64,000 nucleotides of DNA from CAVROT01 sp963722905. Lineage in GTDB: Bacteria; Pseudomonadota; Alphaproteobacteria; Rhodobacterales; Rhodobacteraceae. The DNA lies in the NCBI GenBank assembly GCA_963722905.1, contig CAVROT010000015.1:1-64000 (forward strand), written 5' to 3'. Numbering within the stretch: position 1 is the stretch's first letter; every line of letters starts with the position of its first letter. The position numbers and the translations under genes are program-made. Of this stretch, positions 34,578 to 42,262 are shown in pieces. Below the pieces are notes generated by a model. That model had not been told where the DNA came from. It did no database searches and was given only the letters and a program-made list of their open reading frames with translations.

Positions 34578-35627
34578 GGCGCTGTTGCATGAAGCGGCTG
34601 AAAGTTGGACTCCCCCTTTCCCCATCTGATGTCAGCTCACGGGCTGGGTGACGGGGATGCCGAGTGCGGTGAAGCGGTTGAGGATGGCGATGCGGACTTG
34701 GAGTTCGGCGGTCTGTCGGTCTAAGTCGCGGGCCATGAGTTTCTGACCGAGAAGTTTCATGCAGTTCATCTTGGTCTCGACGCGACTTCGGCGGTGGTAT
34801 CCGCCCCATTTGCGCCAGATCGTGCGGCCGATGCGTCCGATGGCGCGCAGGGCCTCGTTCCTCGCCCCCGCGCCGGGGCTGTCCTTCTTCCAGGGCTTGG
34901 CGTTTCGACGGGGCGGAATGACGGCGTCTGCGCCGTGGTTTGCGATGGCGTCACGGCAGCCGCGGGTGTCGTAGGCGCCGTCGGCGGTCACCGACGCGAT
35001 CGGCTCGCCCTCGGGGATCTGATCGAGCAAGCTTGGCAGCATGGGCGCGTCGCCCACCCCGCTGCCGGTGATCTCCACCGCCCGGACCTCGAGCGTCGCC
35101 TCGTCGACCGCCAAGTGGACTTTGCGCCAGACGCGCCGCTTGGCCCCGCCATGCTTGCGCGTGTGCCACTCGCCTTCGCCGCGGACCTTGATGCCCGTGC
35201 TGTCGACCAAAAGGTGCAGCGGGCCGCCCGAGCCCTGATAAGGCAGTTGCACAGCGAGCGTCTTCTGGCGTCGGCAGAGCGTCGAGAAGTCCGGCACCGG
35301 CCAGTCGACGCCCGCAAGCCGCAGCAGGCTCGCGACGAAGCCCGTGGTCTGGCGGAGCGGCAGGCTGAACAGGACCTTCATCGTCAGGCATGCCTGGATC
35401 GCCGCGTCGCTGTAGACCGGCTGTGCGCCGCGCTTGCCGGACGGCGCCGCATGCCACGGCGTCGATGGGTCGAACCAGACCGTCAGCGAGCCGCGCTCAC
35501 GCAGCGACGCATTGTAGGCGGACCAGTTCAGGGTGCGGAAGCGGATGGGCGCGGGCTTGGACATGCCGCTCAGCTATGTCGCTGGACTCGTGATGTGAAT
35601 CCCAGGCAACCTTCGTGCAACAAGGTC
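34578..35627 (-). mobile_element. IS903-like element, copy 1 (IS5 family), 1050 bp, with 9-bp target duplication
   Basis: Ends ggcgctgttgcatgaa (left) and, reverse-complemented, gaccttgttgcacgaa (right). It is flanked by perfect direct repeats gcatgtatg at 34569-34577 and 35628-35636. The 9-bp duplication is typical of the IS903 group. Complete and probably a recent arrival. Confidence 0.9.
34632..35564 (-). CDS. IS903-like transposase
   Basis: 310 residues, intact. IS5/IS903 features: FRTLNWSAYNASLRERGSLT, QTTGFVASLLRLAGVDWPVPD, LLVDSTGIKVRGEGEW (first catalytic Asp), VTADGAYDTRGCRDAI (second Asp) and RRSRVETKMNCMKLLGQ (Glu). About three-quarters identical in appearance to the copy at 47801-48733, so it is a sister family rather than a recent duplicate. 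Confidence 0.9.
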   Translation of the reverse strand: MSKPAPIRFRTLNWSAYNASLRERGSLTVWFDPSTPWHAAPSGKRGAQPVYSDAAIQACLTMKVLFSLPLRQTTGFVASLLRLAGVDWPVPDFSTLCRRQKTLAVQLPYQGSGGPLHLLVDSTGIKVRGEGEWHTRKHGGAKRRVWRKVHLAVDEATLEVRAVEITGSGVGDAPMLPSLLDQIPEGEPIASVTADGAYDTRGCRDAIANHGADAVIPPRRNAKPWKKDSPGAGARNEALRAIGRIGRTIWRKWGGYHRRSRVETKMNCMKLLGQKLMARDLDRQTAELQVRIAILNRFTALGIPVTQPVS

Positions 35628-35765
35628 GCATGTATGGCCCAAAGGGACAAGCGGACGTTCGAATCTCGAAGTCGAAGGACAGCTCAGTCCCGCCCTGCGG
35701 CCTCCTCCACCTACTGCCATGAACGACCGCTATCGGCATCCGGTTGGCAGAGCCGGAAGCACTCG

Positions 35766-36185
35766 TCACTCGAACCTGTCGAGCAGCACGACGAGGCCAT
35801 CGGTATCCGCCAGCCCCTCGGTCGCACGATGGAACCGTCGATCCGCTGTAACGAGACGCGTGCCGAGGTCGACGGCCAGCGCGAGGTAGAGACAGTCGTA
35901 GATCGGATGCTTCAGACGCAGCGCGAAAGCGAGCGCTCCGCGGATCAGCGCGTCCGTCGGCTCATAGAGCCGGACCGGAGCGTCGAGGACAAGGTCGAGT
36001 GCCTGGAGGGCCTCAGCATCCTCAAGGCGACCAGACGTCGCCAAGGTTCGCAGCACGTTGGACACCTCAATCCGGATCAGGGAGGGGGCATGCAGGTTTT
36101 CGGACTTCAGTGCTTCGGCGCGATCCGAGCCCTCTTCCTTCACGAGCCACTTCACTGCGACGGAGGCATCGACGACGAGAGGCAC
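35766..36185 (-). CDS. vapC: VapC-type PIN-domain toxin
   Basis: 139 residues. A PIN endoribonuclease with the four acidic residues in place: D6 (LVVDASVAVKW), E40 (IRIEVSNVL), D97 (HPIYDCLYLAL) and D115 (LVTADRRFH). Such toxins cut tRNA or rRNA and are neutralised by the upstream antitoxin, whose gene ends 5 bp before this start. The complete motifs suggest a working toxin-antitoxin pair that could help keep the island. Confidence 0.9.
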   Translation of the reverse strand: MPLVVDASVAVKWLVKEEGSDRAEALKSENLHAPSLIRIEVSNVLRTLATSGRLEDAEALQALDLVLDAPVRLYEPTDALIRGALAFALRLKHPIYDCLYLALAVDLGTRLVTADRRFHRATEGLADTDGLVVLLDRFE

Positions 36186-36190
36186 CCGCG

Positions 36191-36436
36191 TCAGTCGGCG
36201 CGGTCGCGGTCGGCGCGCAGGATCTCCGTCGTGCTCGTGCCTTCCGACTCCCGCAGTCGCTCGCGGAGCGCGCGAGCGCGCTCGAACCAGTCGTCGCCTG
36301 TCTCGGCGGACTGGAGGAGCGCACGACGCAACAGTTCCCGATGCTCGGCCTCAGCTGAGCGGCCGTGCGCCGCCGCGCGCGCCTTGAGCGCATCGACGAC
36401 GTCGTTTCCTAGATTTCGAACCACCAGCTGACCCAT
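36191..36436 (-). CDS. vapB: FitA/VapB-type ribbon-helix-helix antitoxin
   Basis: 81 residues from ATG 36436. The N-terminal MGQLVVRNLGNDVVDALKAR and AAHGRSAEAEHRELLRRALL form the RHH DNA-binding domain of the FitA class; the tail (WFERARALRERLRESEGT) would wrap the toxin. Normally autorepresses its operon from the promoter upstream (36437-36500). Confidence 0.9.
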   Translation of the reverse strand: MGQLVVRNLGNDVVDALKARAAAHGRSAEAEHRELLRRALLQSAETGDDWFERARALRERLRESEGTSTTEILRADRDRAD

Positions 36437-36696
36437 TTCGTCCCTCCAAGTTGCTGTCAAAGTGATAGCATCGTTCAAGGCGACTGACAAGAATGGACGT
36501 TGGCGGAGCAAACCGTACGAAAGAGATCGGGAACGACCGCTTCGAGCCCAGAGTAACGGATGCTGCTAAGCGCTTGAATGTCCGGTTCTGACGCGAGCGG
36601 AGTGAGTTGCTTTCCTCAAGAGCGTTGCGAACGGTGATCTTAGGCTTTCTTTACCAATTGTGAATAGAACCTGTTCCACACGTATTCGGAGGTTCG
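36437..36696. other. Intergenic region with two divergent promoters
   Basis: 260 bp between the antitoxin gene and the toxin-fusion gene. The side near 36440-36480 (gctgtcaaagtgatagcatc) is the probable VapB-bound promoter; the side near 36640-36690 is AT-rich (tttaccaattgtgaataga) and would serve the MuF-fusion gene. There is no gene. Confidence 0.4.
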
Positions 36697-37746
36697 ATGC
36701 AACACAGTTTCAGCGACTTCCTCAGGCACGGCGGGAACGGCAATTATGTTCTCGCACGGCGCGATGGTCTCATCGTCGGTCGCCGCGCCGGGCTATCGCT
36801 CAAATCGACTTTCCCAAACTATTCCACTTTACGGGCCGATTTTAGCGAAAGCCTCGACCGAGAGATTTCCAAGAACACCCGAATGCTGCTGAACTCGCTG
36901 ACGCCGCCTGACACAGTGCCAACTGTTTCGGCATCCGATTTGCGCGATGTGTCCGATGCGAGGGCGGAAGCGCTCAACGCATGGGACGAGCCGCTTGAGA
37001 GCATATTTAGCGAATATCAAAATCACCCGCAACGGCTTCGACCGCTTCGAACGGCCATGGAAGAACGCCTTTTGCGGGCCTTCGCCGGTCTGATCAACCA
37101 GCTTCGGCAGGAAGACCTCGGGATTGAGCAATATATCTGGCGCTCACGAGACGACGCCAAGGTGCGAGATAGCCATGCAGGATATGACGACCAAGTGTTC
37201 CGTTGGGATGATCCCCCAGTGGGCGGGCATCCAGGTGAAGCACATAACTGTCGTTACTATGCGGAACCCATTGCATCAGCCCCTCAAAGCAACGTAGCTC
37301 TAGCCGACTTCGACGGCAGCGTTCCTCCACAAGACCTTTCAGTCCACGAAGCAGGCGGGGGCCACACTATTGAACAGCATGTGGGGAAAAGCGAAACCTT
37401 CCTGATCGGTTCGGTCAGCACGCCGCGTGGGAGAATGCTTTTCGTAAGCCAGTATCGCTGGCGGCACGGGACGTTCCCCTCACTTGAGGCGGCTCAGAAG
37501 CTGACGAACTCCAATCTTGCGAGAAACGTAGACGTTGTGAACAAAGTCGCCAGCGGGAGATTGCGTAGAGCATTCATAACAAGCGATTTTGAATTAATAA
37601 CAGGCTTTGAGGCATACCGAACCACTCGGCGCGCGTCATCTCCGATACAACTCCGGCAGACATTAGGTGTGGGTACTGTTATTGAGCACTCCCCGGAGAT
37701 GCCGGATGGATTTATCATTATCACATCCTATCCAAGGATTGACTGA
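36697..37746 (+). CDS. Phage MuF-like domain fused to RNase A-like (CdiA-type) toxin
   Basis: 349 residues. Residues ~85-192 resemble the phage Mu gpF / SPP1 gp7 head-morphogenesis domain: its signature YIWRSRDDAKVRDSH (146-160), VFRWDDPPVGGHPGEAHNC (167-185). Residues ~211-349 match the bacterial RNase A-like domain found at the ends of CdiA and other polymorphic toxins: LSVHEAGGGHTIEQHVGKSE (His217, His223, His228, Lys231) at its start and IIITSYP (Thr343, Tyr345) at its end, the latter placed like the conserved Thr/Tyr near the active site. No signal peptide. No other head genes lie nearby. Base composition is AT-richer than the chromosome. An immunity-like gene follows 1 bp later. Confidence 0.8.
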   Translation: MQHSFSDFLRHGGNGNYVLARRDGLIVGRRAGLSLKSTFPNYSTLRADFSESLDREISKNTRMLLNSLTPPDTVPTVSASDLRDVSDARAEALNAWDEPLESIFSEYQNHPQRLRPLRTAMEERLLRAFAGLINQLRQEDLGIEQYIWRSRDDAKVRDSHAGYDDQVFRWDDPPVGGHPGEAHNCRYYAEPIASAPQSNVALADFDGSVPPQDLSVHEAGGGHTIEQHVGKSETFLIGSVSTPRGRMLFVSQYRWRHGTFPSLEAAQKLTNSNLARNVDVVNKVASGRLRRAFITSDFELITGFEAYRTTRRASSPIQLRQTLGVGTVIEHSPEMPDGFIIITSYPRID

Positions 37747-37747
37747 C

Positions 37748-38050
37748 ATGACGCCGCCGAAATCATTCTACGACTTCACCTTGCAATTTCATCAAGACCT
37801 AGATGTCGTTCATCCTGGTTGGGCCGATACCCCAGACGGGCGCAACCAAATCTATGAAGACTTTCGACAAAGCTATGGTGATCAAGCCGTGCGGGAATTA
37901 TTCACGTACTTCGAAAAACTTTTAGCGGATAGCGAGACTGATCTAGGCTCACTTTGGTTCAAAGAGTCGAAGGCCGACTGGGTTGTTCCAGATAAGGGCG
38001 TTCGTTTTCTCTTTAAGGACTTTTTGAGTTGGGCAGCTTCGCTATCTTAG
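37748..38050 (+). CDS. Putative immunity protein for the RNase A-like toxin
   Basis: 100 residues, starting 1 bp after the toxin stop. It is acidic and aromatic-rich (MTPPKSFYDFTLQFHQDL, YEDFRQSYGDQAVRELFTYF, VRFLFKDFLSWAASLS), a pattern common among small CDI-type immunity proteins. The function is inferred from size, charge and position after a polymorphic toxin; I cannot name a specific family. Confidence 0.65.
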   Translation: MTPPKSFYDFTLQFHQDLDVVHPGWADTPDGRNQIYEDFRQSYGDQAVRELFTYFEKLLADSETDLGSLWFKESKADWVVPDKGVRFLFKDFLSWAASLS

Positions 38051-38166
38051 GCCGATTCCGAACGAACGAACGCTCATAGCAGCCATTGGCGCATTCGCAG
38101 CGAAATCGCGCTTTGTCCCGCTCACCGGACCTCGGTGAAATGCGCGGCGGAGGTCCGCTGCGAGCC
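38051..38166. other. Spacer between immunity gene and outer IS1182-type element
   Basis: About 115 bp without a gene; it ends at the IS1182-type terminal repeat beginning at 38167. Confidence 0.4.
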
Positions 38167-38272
38167 TATTTCGTTGAAAAAGTTGTCCGAGAAGGCGGCG
38201 GTTGGGCTCTTCTGAGGGTTCGTTGCGGCTGCGGTCTCGAGCCTTGGCCCGGCGAAGTCGGTGATTTCGTCC

Positions 38273-38752
38273 TCATTGGCTCTCAGCTCGCGCCGCGGCC
38301 ACTATTTCGGTCATCTGCGGCCTGAGCCTTGCGAGCTTCCGGAGGTTCTGGGCGGTGGCGGCGAGGGTGAACTCGTCCTTGGCGCCACATGGCCCTCGAG
38401 GACGCAGGCGACCGAGGCCGAGGATGCGCTTGAGGTGCGCGAAGAGCATCTCGACCTTCTTGCGCCTCGGCCCGGCGATCTTCTTGCAGACCTCGGAGGC
38501 CACACATTCCCGGGCGACGTCCCGGACGTCTTCGTGCTGCTCGCGGGTGATGCACCTCGCGGCGGCCTTCGGGCAGCAGCGGAGCTTCGAGGGGCATGCC
38601 TTGCAGTCGGACGCCAGCGCCCGGTACTTCTGCCGCCCGGCCGACGGTCCTCCTCCTGTCGGATCGGAGTAGTTGCGCCGGTACTTCAGCAGCTCGTGCC
38701 CCTCTGGGCAGACGTAGCGGTCGTTCTCCTCGTCCCATTCGAAGTCCGACCG
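38273..38752 (-). pseudogene. IS1182-type transposase B, C-terminal block
   Basis: Begins RSDFEWDEENDRYVCPEG and ends TEIVAAARAESQ. Contains the Cys-rich zinc-like patch (CKACPSKLRCCPKAAARC) and the KVEMLFAHLKRILGLGRL segment with the last catalytic Glu. It continues exactly from the TDGTWS end of the block at 41626-42568 once element A and its target duplication are removed. Confidence 0.8.
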
Positions 38753-38876
38753 CGACCTATTTTGTTGAAAAACTCGTGCTTGATCGAGGGGCATCGGGCT
38801 GATTCAATTCCTGCACTGGTGGACTGCCCCCCATTTCGACCGGACAGTTCGGCGTGATCATGGAAGGCCCAAACCT

Positions 38877-39287
38877 ATGCTTGGGGACATGCTTATGCCC
38901 AACGAAACCCATCACCGCGTCGAGGTCATCACCGGCCTTGCCGGACGCCGTTATTGGCCGGCGCACGAGAAGCTGCGCATCATCGAGGAGAGCCTGGTGC
39001 CGGGGGAGTCCGTCTCCGCCGTAGCCAGGCGCAACGGCGTGGCGCCGAACCTGCTGTTCCGGTGGCGCCGGCTGATGGACGAGGGGGGTGCGATGGCCGT
39101 GGGATCGAACGAGCCGGTGGTCGGCGCCTCCGAGGTCCGCAAGCTCGAGGACAAGGTGCGGGCCTTGGAGCGCATGCTCGGGCGCAAGACCATGGAGAAC
39201 GAGATCCTGCGCGAGGCATTGGATCAGGCACGGGCAAAAAAACAGACGTGGCATCTGCCGTCGCCGCCCAGGGACGGTTCCCCGTGA
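38877..39287 (+). CDS. IS2-like OrfA
   Basis: Up to 136 residues (MPNETHH at 38895 is the more likely start). HTH (YWPAHEKLRIIEESLVPGES, VARRNGVAPNLLFRWRRLMD) and leucine zipper (VRALERMLGRKTMENEILRE). An A7 run at 39236-39242 (gcaaaaaaacag) is the expected -1 slippery site leading into OrfB. Confidence 0.85.
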   Translation: MLGDMLMPNETHHRVEVITGLAGRRYWPAHEKLRIIEESLVPGESVSAVARRNGVAPNLLFRWRRLMDEGGAMAVGSNEPVVGASEVRKLEDKVRALERMLGRKTMENEILREALDQARAKKQTWHLPSPPRDGSP

Positions 39288-40127
39288 GTTGCGTGGCGGA
39301 GGTCCTGGAGGTGAGCCGGTCCCAGCTCCACATGCGCGCGTCTGGCCTGTCCAAGCCGCGCGGCTCTTACCGGAAGACGGAGGATGCTGAGCTGCTCCCG
39401 GCCATCCGCCGCCTCGTCGATCAGCGTCCGACCTACGGCTATCGCCGTCTCACGGCCCTTCTGAACCGGGAGCGGCGCAGCGCGGGGTTGGAGCCGGTCA
39501 ATCGCAAGCGGGTGCTGCGTATCCTCGGCCTGCACGGCCTGACGCTGGAGCGATCCACTAGTCGTCGCCAGGGTAGCATCCACGATGGCAAGGTTGCCGT
39601 CATGGTCTCGAACCTGCGCTGGTGCTCGGATGCCTTGGAGATCGGCTGCTGGAATGGCGAGCGCGTCCGCATCGCCTTCATCATCGACGCCTTCGACCGT
39701 GAGATCATAGCCCACGTCGCGGTGGCGGGGGCCGGTATCTCCGGATCCGACATCCGCGACATGATGCTTGCTGGCGTCGAACGCCGCTTCGGCACCGACC
39801 GCGCCCCGCACCGGATCGAGTACCTGTCCGACAATGGCAGCTGCTACACCGCGAAGGACACCCGCGACTTCGCAACGGCCCTCGGCCTCGTTCCCTGCTT
39901 CACGCCGGTCCGGTCACCTGAAAGCAATGGCATGAGCGAGTCCTTCGTGAAGACTTCTCAAACGCGACTACGTTCGCGTCACGCCGCTCCCCGATGCGCA
40001 GACCGTGCTCGGGCTCGTCGCTGGATGGATCACCGACTACAACACGGTCCATCCTCACTCCGCGCTCCGCATGCGCTCGCCCGTCAAGTTCCGCGAAGCC
40101 CTCAACCCCAGCCGGACTGTCCGATGA
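39243..40127 (+). pseudogene. IS2-like OrfB transposase, 1-bp frameshift
   Basis: Catalytic Asp residues are present (RWCSDALEIGCW, YLSDNGSCYTA). At about 39958 an extra T (gaagacttctcaaacgcg instead of gaagactctcaaacgcg) throws the frame out just after the third motif GMSESFVKT. Without it the ending reads KRDYVRVTPLPDAQ and YNTVHPHSALRMRSP to TGA 40125-40127. The element is therefore likely non-autonomous. Confidence 0.8.
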
Positions 40128-40163
40128 AATGGGGGGCACTCCAACTGGGTGGGAGGATCGGCG

Positions 40164-41549
40164 ATGATGGGACTAAGGCAGGAGGCGCAACCGGGGCTGT
40201 TCTACGAGTTCTCGCTCGAAGATCACGTTCCGCAGGATCACCTGCTGCGGTCCATTGACCGCTTCGTGGATCTGAGCAGCATCCGCAGCTATCTCGCCGA
40301 TTTCTACAGCCATACCGGCCGGCCTTCCGTCGATCCCGAGATGCTGATCCGGATGCTGCTGGTCGGCTATTGCTTCGGCATCCGGTCAGAGCGGCGACTG
40401 TGCGAAGAGGTCCATCTGAACCTCGCATATCGCTGGTTCTGTCGCCTCGATCTGTCGGACCGGGTCCCGGATCACTCGACCTTTTCGAAGAACCGGCACG
40501 GTCGTTTTCGCGAGAGCAAGCTGCTGCGACACCTCTTCGAGACGACCGTCGCGCGGTGTATCGAAGAGGGCCTGGTCAGCGGCCAGCGCATGGCCATCGA
40601 CGCCAGTCTGATCGAAGCGGATGCGAACAAGCAGAACTCGACGCCGAAGGAAGAATGGGACCCGGCGCAGGTCGATCCCGCTGATGCACCGCGGGCCGTT
40701 CGCGAGTATCTCGACACGCTGGACGAGGCCGCGTTCGGCGCGGCCAGCGAGGTCCAGCCCAAGTTCACCTCGCATTCCGACCCGGCCAGCCAGTGGACGG
40801 CGGCCCGAAAAGGACCAGCGTTCTTCAGTTATTCCGACAACTACCTGATCGATACGGACCACGGTGTGATCGTTGATGTCGAGGCAACAAGATCGATCCG
40901 GCAAGCTGAGGTCGGCTCGACCAAGACGATGCTGAAGCGCGTAAAAGAGAAGTTCGACCTCCACCCCGAGCGCCTGATCGCGGATACGGCTTATGGCTCG
41001 GGCCCGATGCTGGGCTGGCTGGTGGAGCGGAAGATCGCCCCGCACATTCCGGTCATAGACAAGGCCGGCCGCACCGATGGCACCTGGTCCCGCTCAGACT
41101 TCGAGTGGGACGCCGAGAACAACCAATATATCTGCCCGGAGGGTGAAGCGCTGAAGCAGTTCCGCCGGAACTATTCTGATCCCAAGCGAGGCCCGACCGG
41201 CGAAGGTGTCGCCAAATACCAAGCCCTGAAACACACCTGCCAAGCCTGCCCGTCCAAGCCGAAATGCTGCCCGAACGCCGACGCTCGAAAGATTGCCCGC
41301 GAGGAGCACGAAGACGCCCGGGACACCGCCCGCGCCATCCGAACAACAGAGCAATACGCGGTCTCGTCCAAGCTCCGAAAGAAGGTCGAGATGCTATTCG
41401 CCCACCTCAAGCGAATTCTTGGCCTCGGCAGGCTCCGACTACGCGGTCCATGCGGCGCGAACGACGAATTCCTCCTCGCCGCCACCGCCCAGAACCTCCG
41501 CAAACTGGCGAAGATCTTTCCCGCACCGCAGCAATCGCGCCCGGCCTGA
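40164..41549 (+). CDS. IS1182-type transposase A, intact
   Basis: 461 residues from ATG 40164. Motifs: FYEFSLEDHVPQDHLLRSID, SHTGRPSVDPEMLIRMLLVG, EVHLNLAYRWFCRLDLSDRV, first Asp in AIDASLIEADANKQ, second Asp in IADTAYGSGPMLG, Cys-rich patch (CQACPSKPKCCPNADARK) and KVEMLFAHLKRILGLGRLRL. The native promoter side has been replaced by the IS2-like insertion 20 bp upstream, which may change expression. Confidence 0.9.
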   Translation: MMGLRQEAQPGLFYEFSLEDHVPQDHLLRSIDRFVDLSSIRSYLADFYSHTGRPSVDPEMLIRMLLVGYCFGIRSERRLCEEVHLNLAYRWFCRLDLSDRVPDHSTFSKNRHGRFRESKLLRHLFETTVARCIEEGLVSGQRMAIDASLIEADANKQNSTPKEEWDPAQVDPADAPRAVREYLDTLDEAAFGAASEVQPKFTSHSDPASQWTAARKGPAFFSYSDNYLIDTDHGVIVDVEATRSIRQAEVGSTKTMLKRVKEKFDLHPERLIADTAYGSGPMLGWLVERKIAPHIPVIDKAGRTDGTWSRSDFEWDAENNQYICPEGEALKQFRRNYSDPKRGPTGEGVAKYQALKHTCQACPSKPKCCPNADARKIAREEHEDARDTARAIRTTEQYAVSSKLRKKVEMLFAHLKRILGLGRLRLRGPCGANDEFLLAATAQNLRKLAKIFPAPQQSRPA

Positions 41550-41653
41550 TAGGAAAGGCCCTCGCCACCTGTTCCGACGCCGATATTCTGCGCGAGCGAA
41601 AGGGTGTTTTTCCACAGAATCGACCAGGTGCCGTCGGTCCGCGTCGACTTGTC

Positions 41654-41694
41654 CCCTCTCGGGACATCGCTCCGCGATGCCCTGTCGGGCAATG
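41654..41694 (-). repeat. Double-hairpin repeat, copy 1 (41 bp)
   Basis: On the plus strand it reads ccctctcgggacatcgc then tccgcgatgccctgtcgggcaatg. Two self-complementary parts are visible: catcgc...gcgatg and gccc(tgtc)gggc. It sits between the codons for IPVF and DKSTRTDG of transposase B. Confidence 0.75.
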
Positions 41695-41772
41695 GAAGAC
41701 CGGGATGAAGGGAACGATCCCTCTCTTGCGCACCAGGCAGTTGAGGTTCTCTGCCGCGCCGTACGCGGTGTC

Positions 41773-41815
41773 CACTGCCCGGCAGGGCATCGCGGCACGC
41801 GATGTCCCGGGAGGG
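41773..41815 (+). repeat. Double-hairpin repeat, copy 2 (43 bp), opposite orientation
   Basis: On the plus strand it reads cactgcccggcagggcatcg then cggcacgcgatgtcccgggaggg. It is the reverse complement of copy 1 in type, with the same two hairpins. It splits VTA from DTAYG in transposase B. Confidence 0.75.
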
Positions 41816-42069
41816 GGCCGTGACCCACGTCGCCTTCAGCCCGTGGCGTGTCCCGACGCGATCGATCATCGTCCGCGCGGCGCCGATCTCGGCCTGCCGG
41901 ATGGACCGGGTCGCCTCCACATCCACGACGACGGCGTTGTCGGTGTCGATGAGGTCGTTGTTCGAGCAGGTGAACACCGCCGGCCCCTTCCGGGCCGCGG
42001 TCCACTGGCTGGCGGGATCGGAGTGCGACACGAACTTGGGCTTGGCCGGACTGGCCGCGCCGAACGCGT

Positions 42070-42107
42070 TCACGCATTCTCTCGTACCAATGGCGTTCAT
42101 GCGCTCA
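42070..42107 (-). repeat. Unrelated short insertion with imperfect palindrome in transposase B
   Basis: Adds about 12 residues in frame (ERMNAIGTRECVN between TLDG and AFGAAS). In gene sense it contains aacgccatt...aatgcgt, a stem with one bulge. No second copy is seen in the window. Confidence 0.5.
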
Positions 42108-42220
42108 CCGTCGAGGGTCTCGGGATACTCTCTCACCGCGCGCGGTGCTTCTTGGAGGTCGATGGCGCTTGCATCCCACTTGGCCTGGGCACTCGAGTTC
42201 AGCTTGTCCACGTCCGCCAT

Positions 42221-42262
42221 CCCTCTCGGGACCTTGCTGGCGCAAGGCCCTGCCAGGCAGTG
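42221..42262 (-). repeat. Double-hairpin repeat, copy 3 (42 bp, in-frame)
   Basis: On the plus strand it reads ccctctcgggaccttgctgg then cgcaaggccctgccaggcagtg. The first hairpin has changed in both arms (cttgc...gcaag instead of catcgc...gcgatg), so pairing is kept although the bases differ. Its length keeps the frame and adds HCLAGPCASKVPRG after DASLI. Confidence 0.75.

Larger units (their letters stand above)
38820..40143 (+). mobile_element. IS2-like element, copy 2 (IS3 family), with 5-bp target duplication
   Basis: Ends tggactgccccccatttc and, reverse-complemented, tggagtgccccccatttc. Flanked by perfect direct repeats actgg at 38815-38819 and 40144-40148. Inserted into the left part of IS1182-type element A just before its transposase gene; it is the youngest layer of this nest, although its own orfB is already frameshifted. 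Confidence 0.9.
38758..41620 (+). mobile_element. Inner IS1182-type element (A), with 5-bp target duplication
   Basis: Inverted ends: left attttgttgaaaaactc, right (reverse complement) attctgtggaaaaacac. Direct repeats cgacc at 38753-38757 and 41621-41625 show that it transposed into element B. It carries an intact transposase gene, but its left end holds an inserted IS2-like element (38820-40143). Confidence 0.8.
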
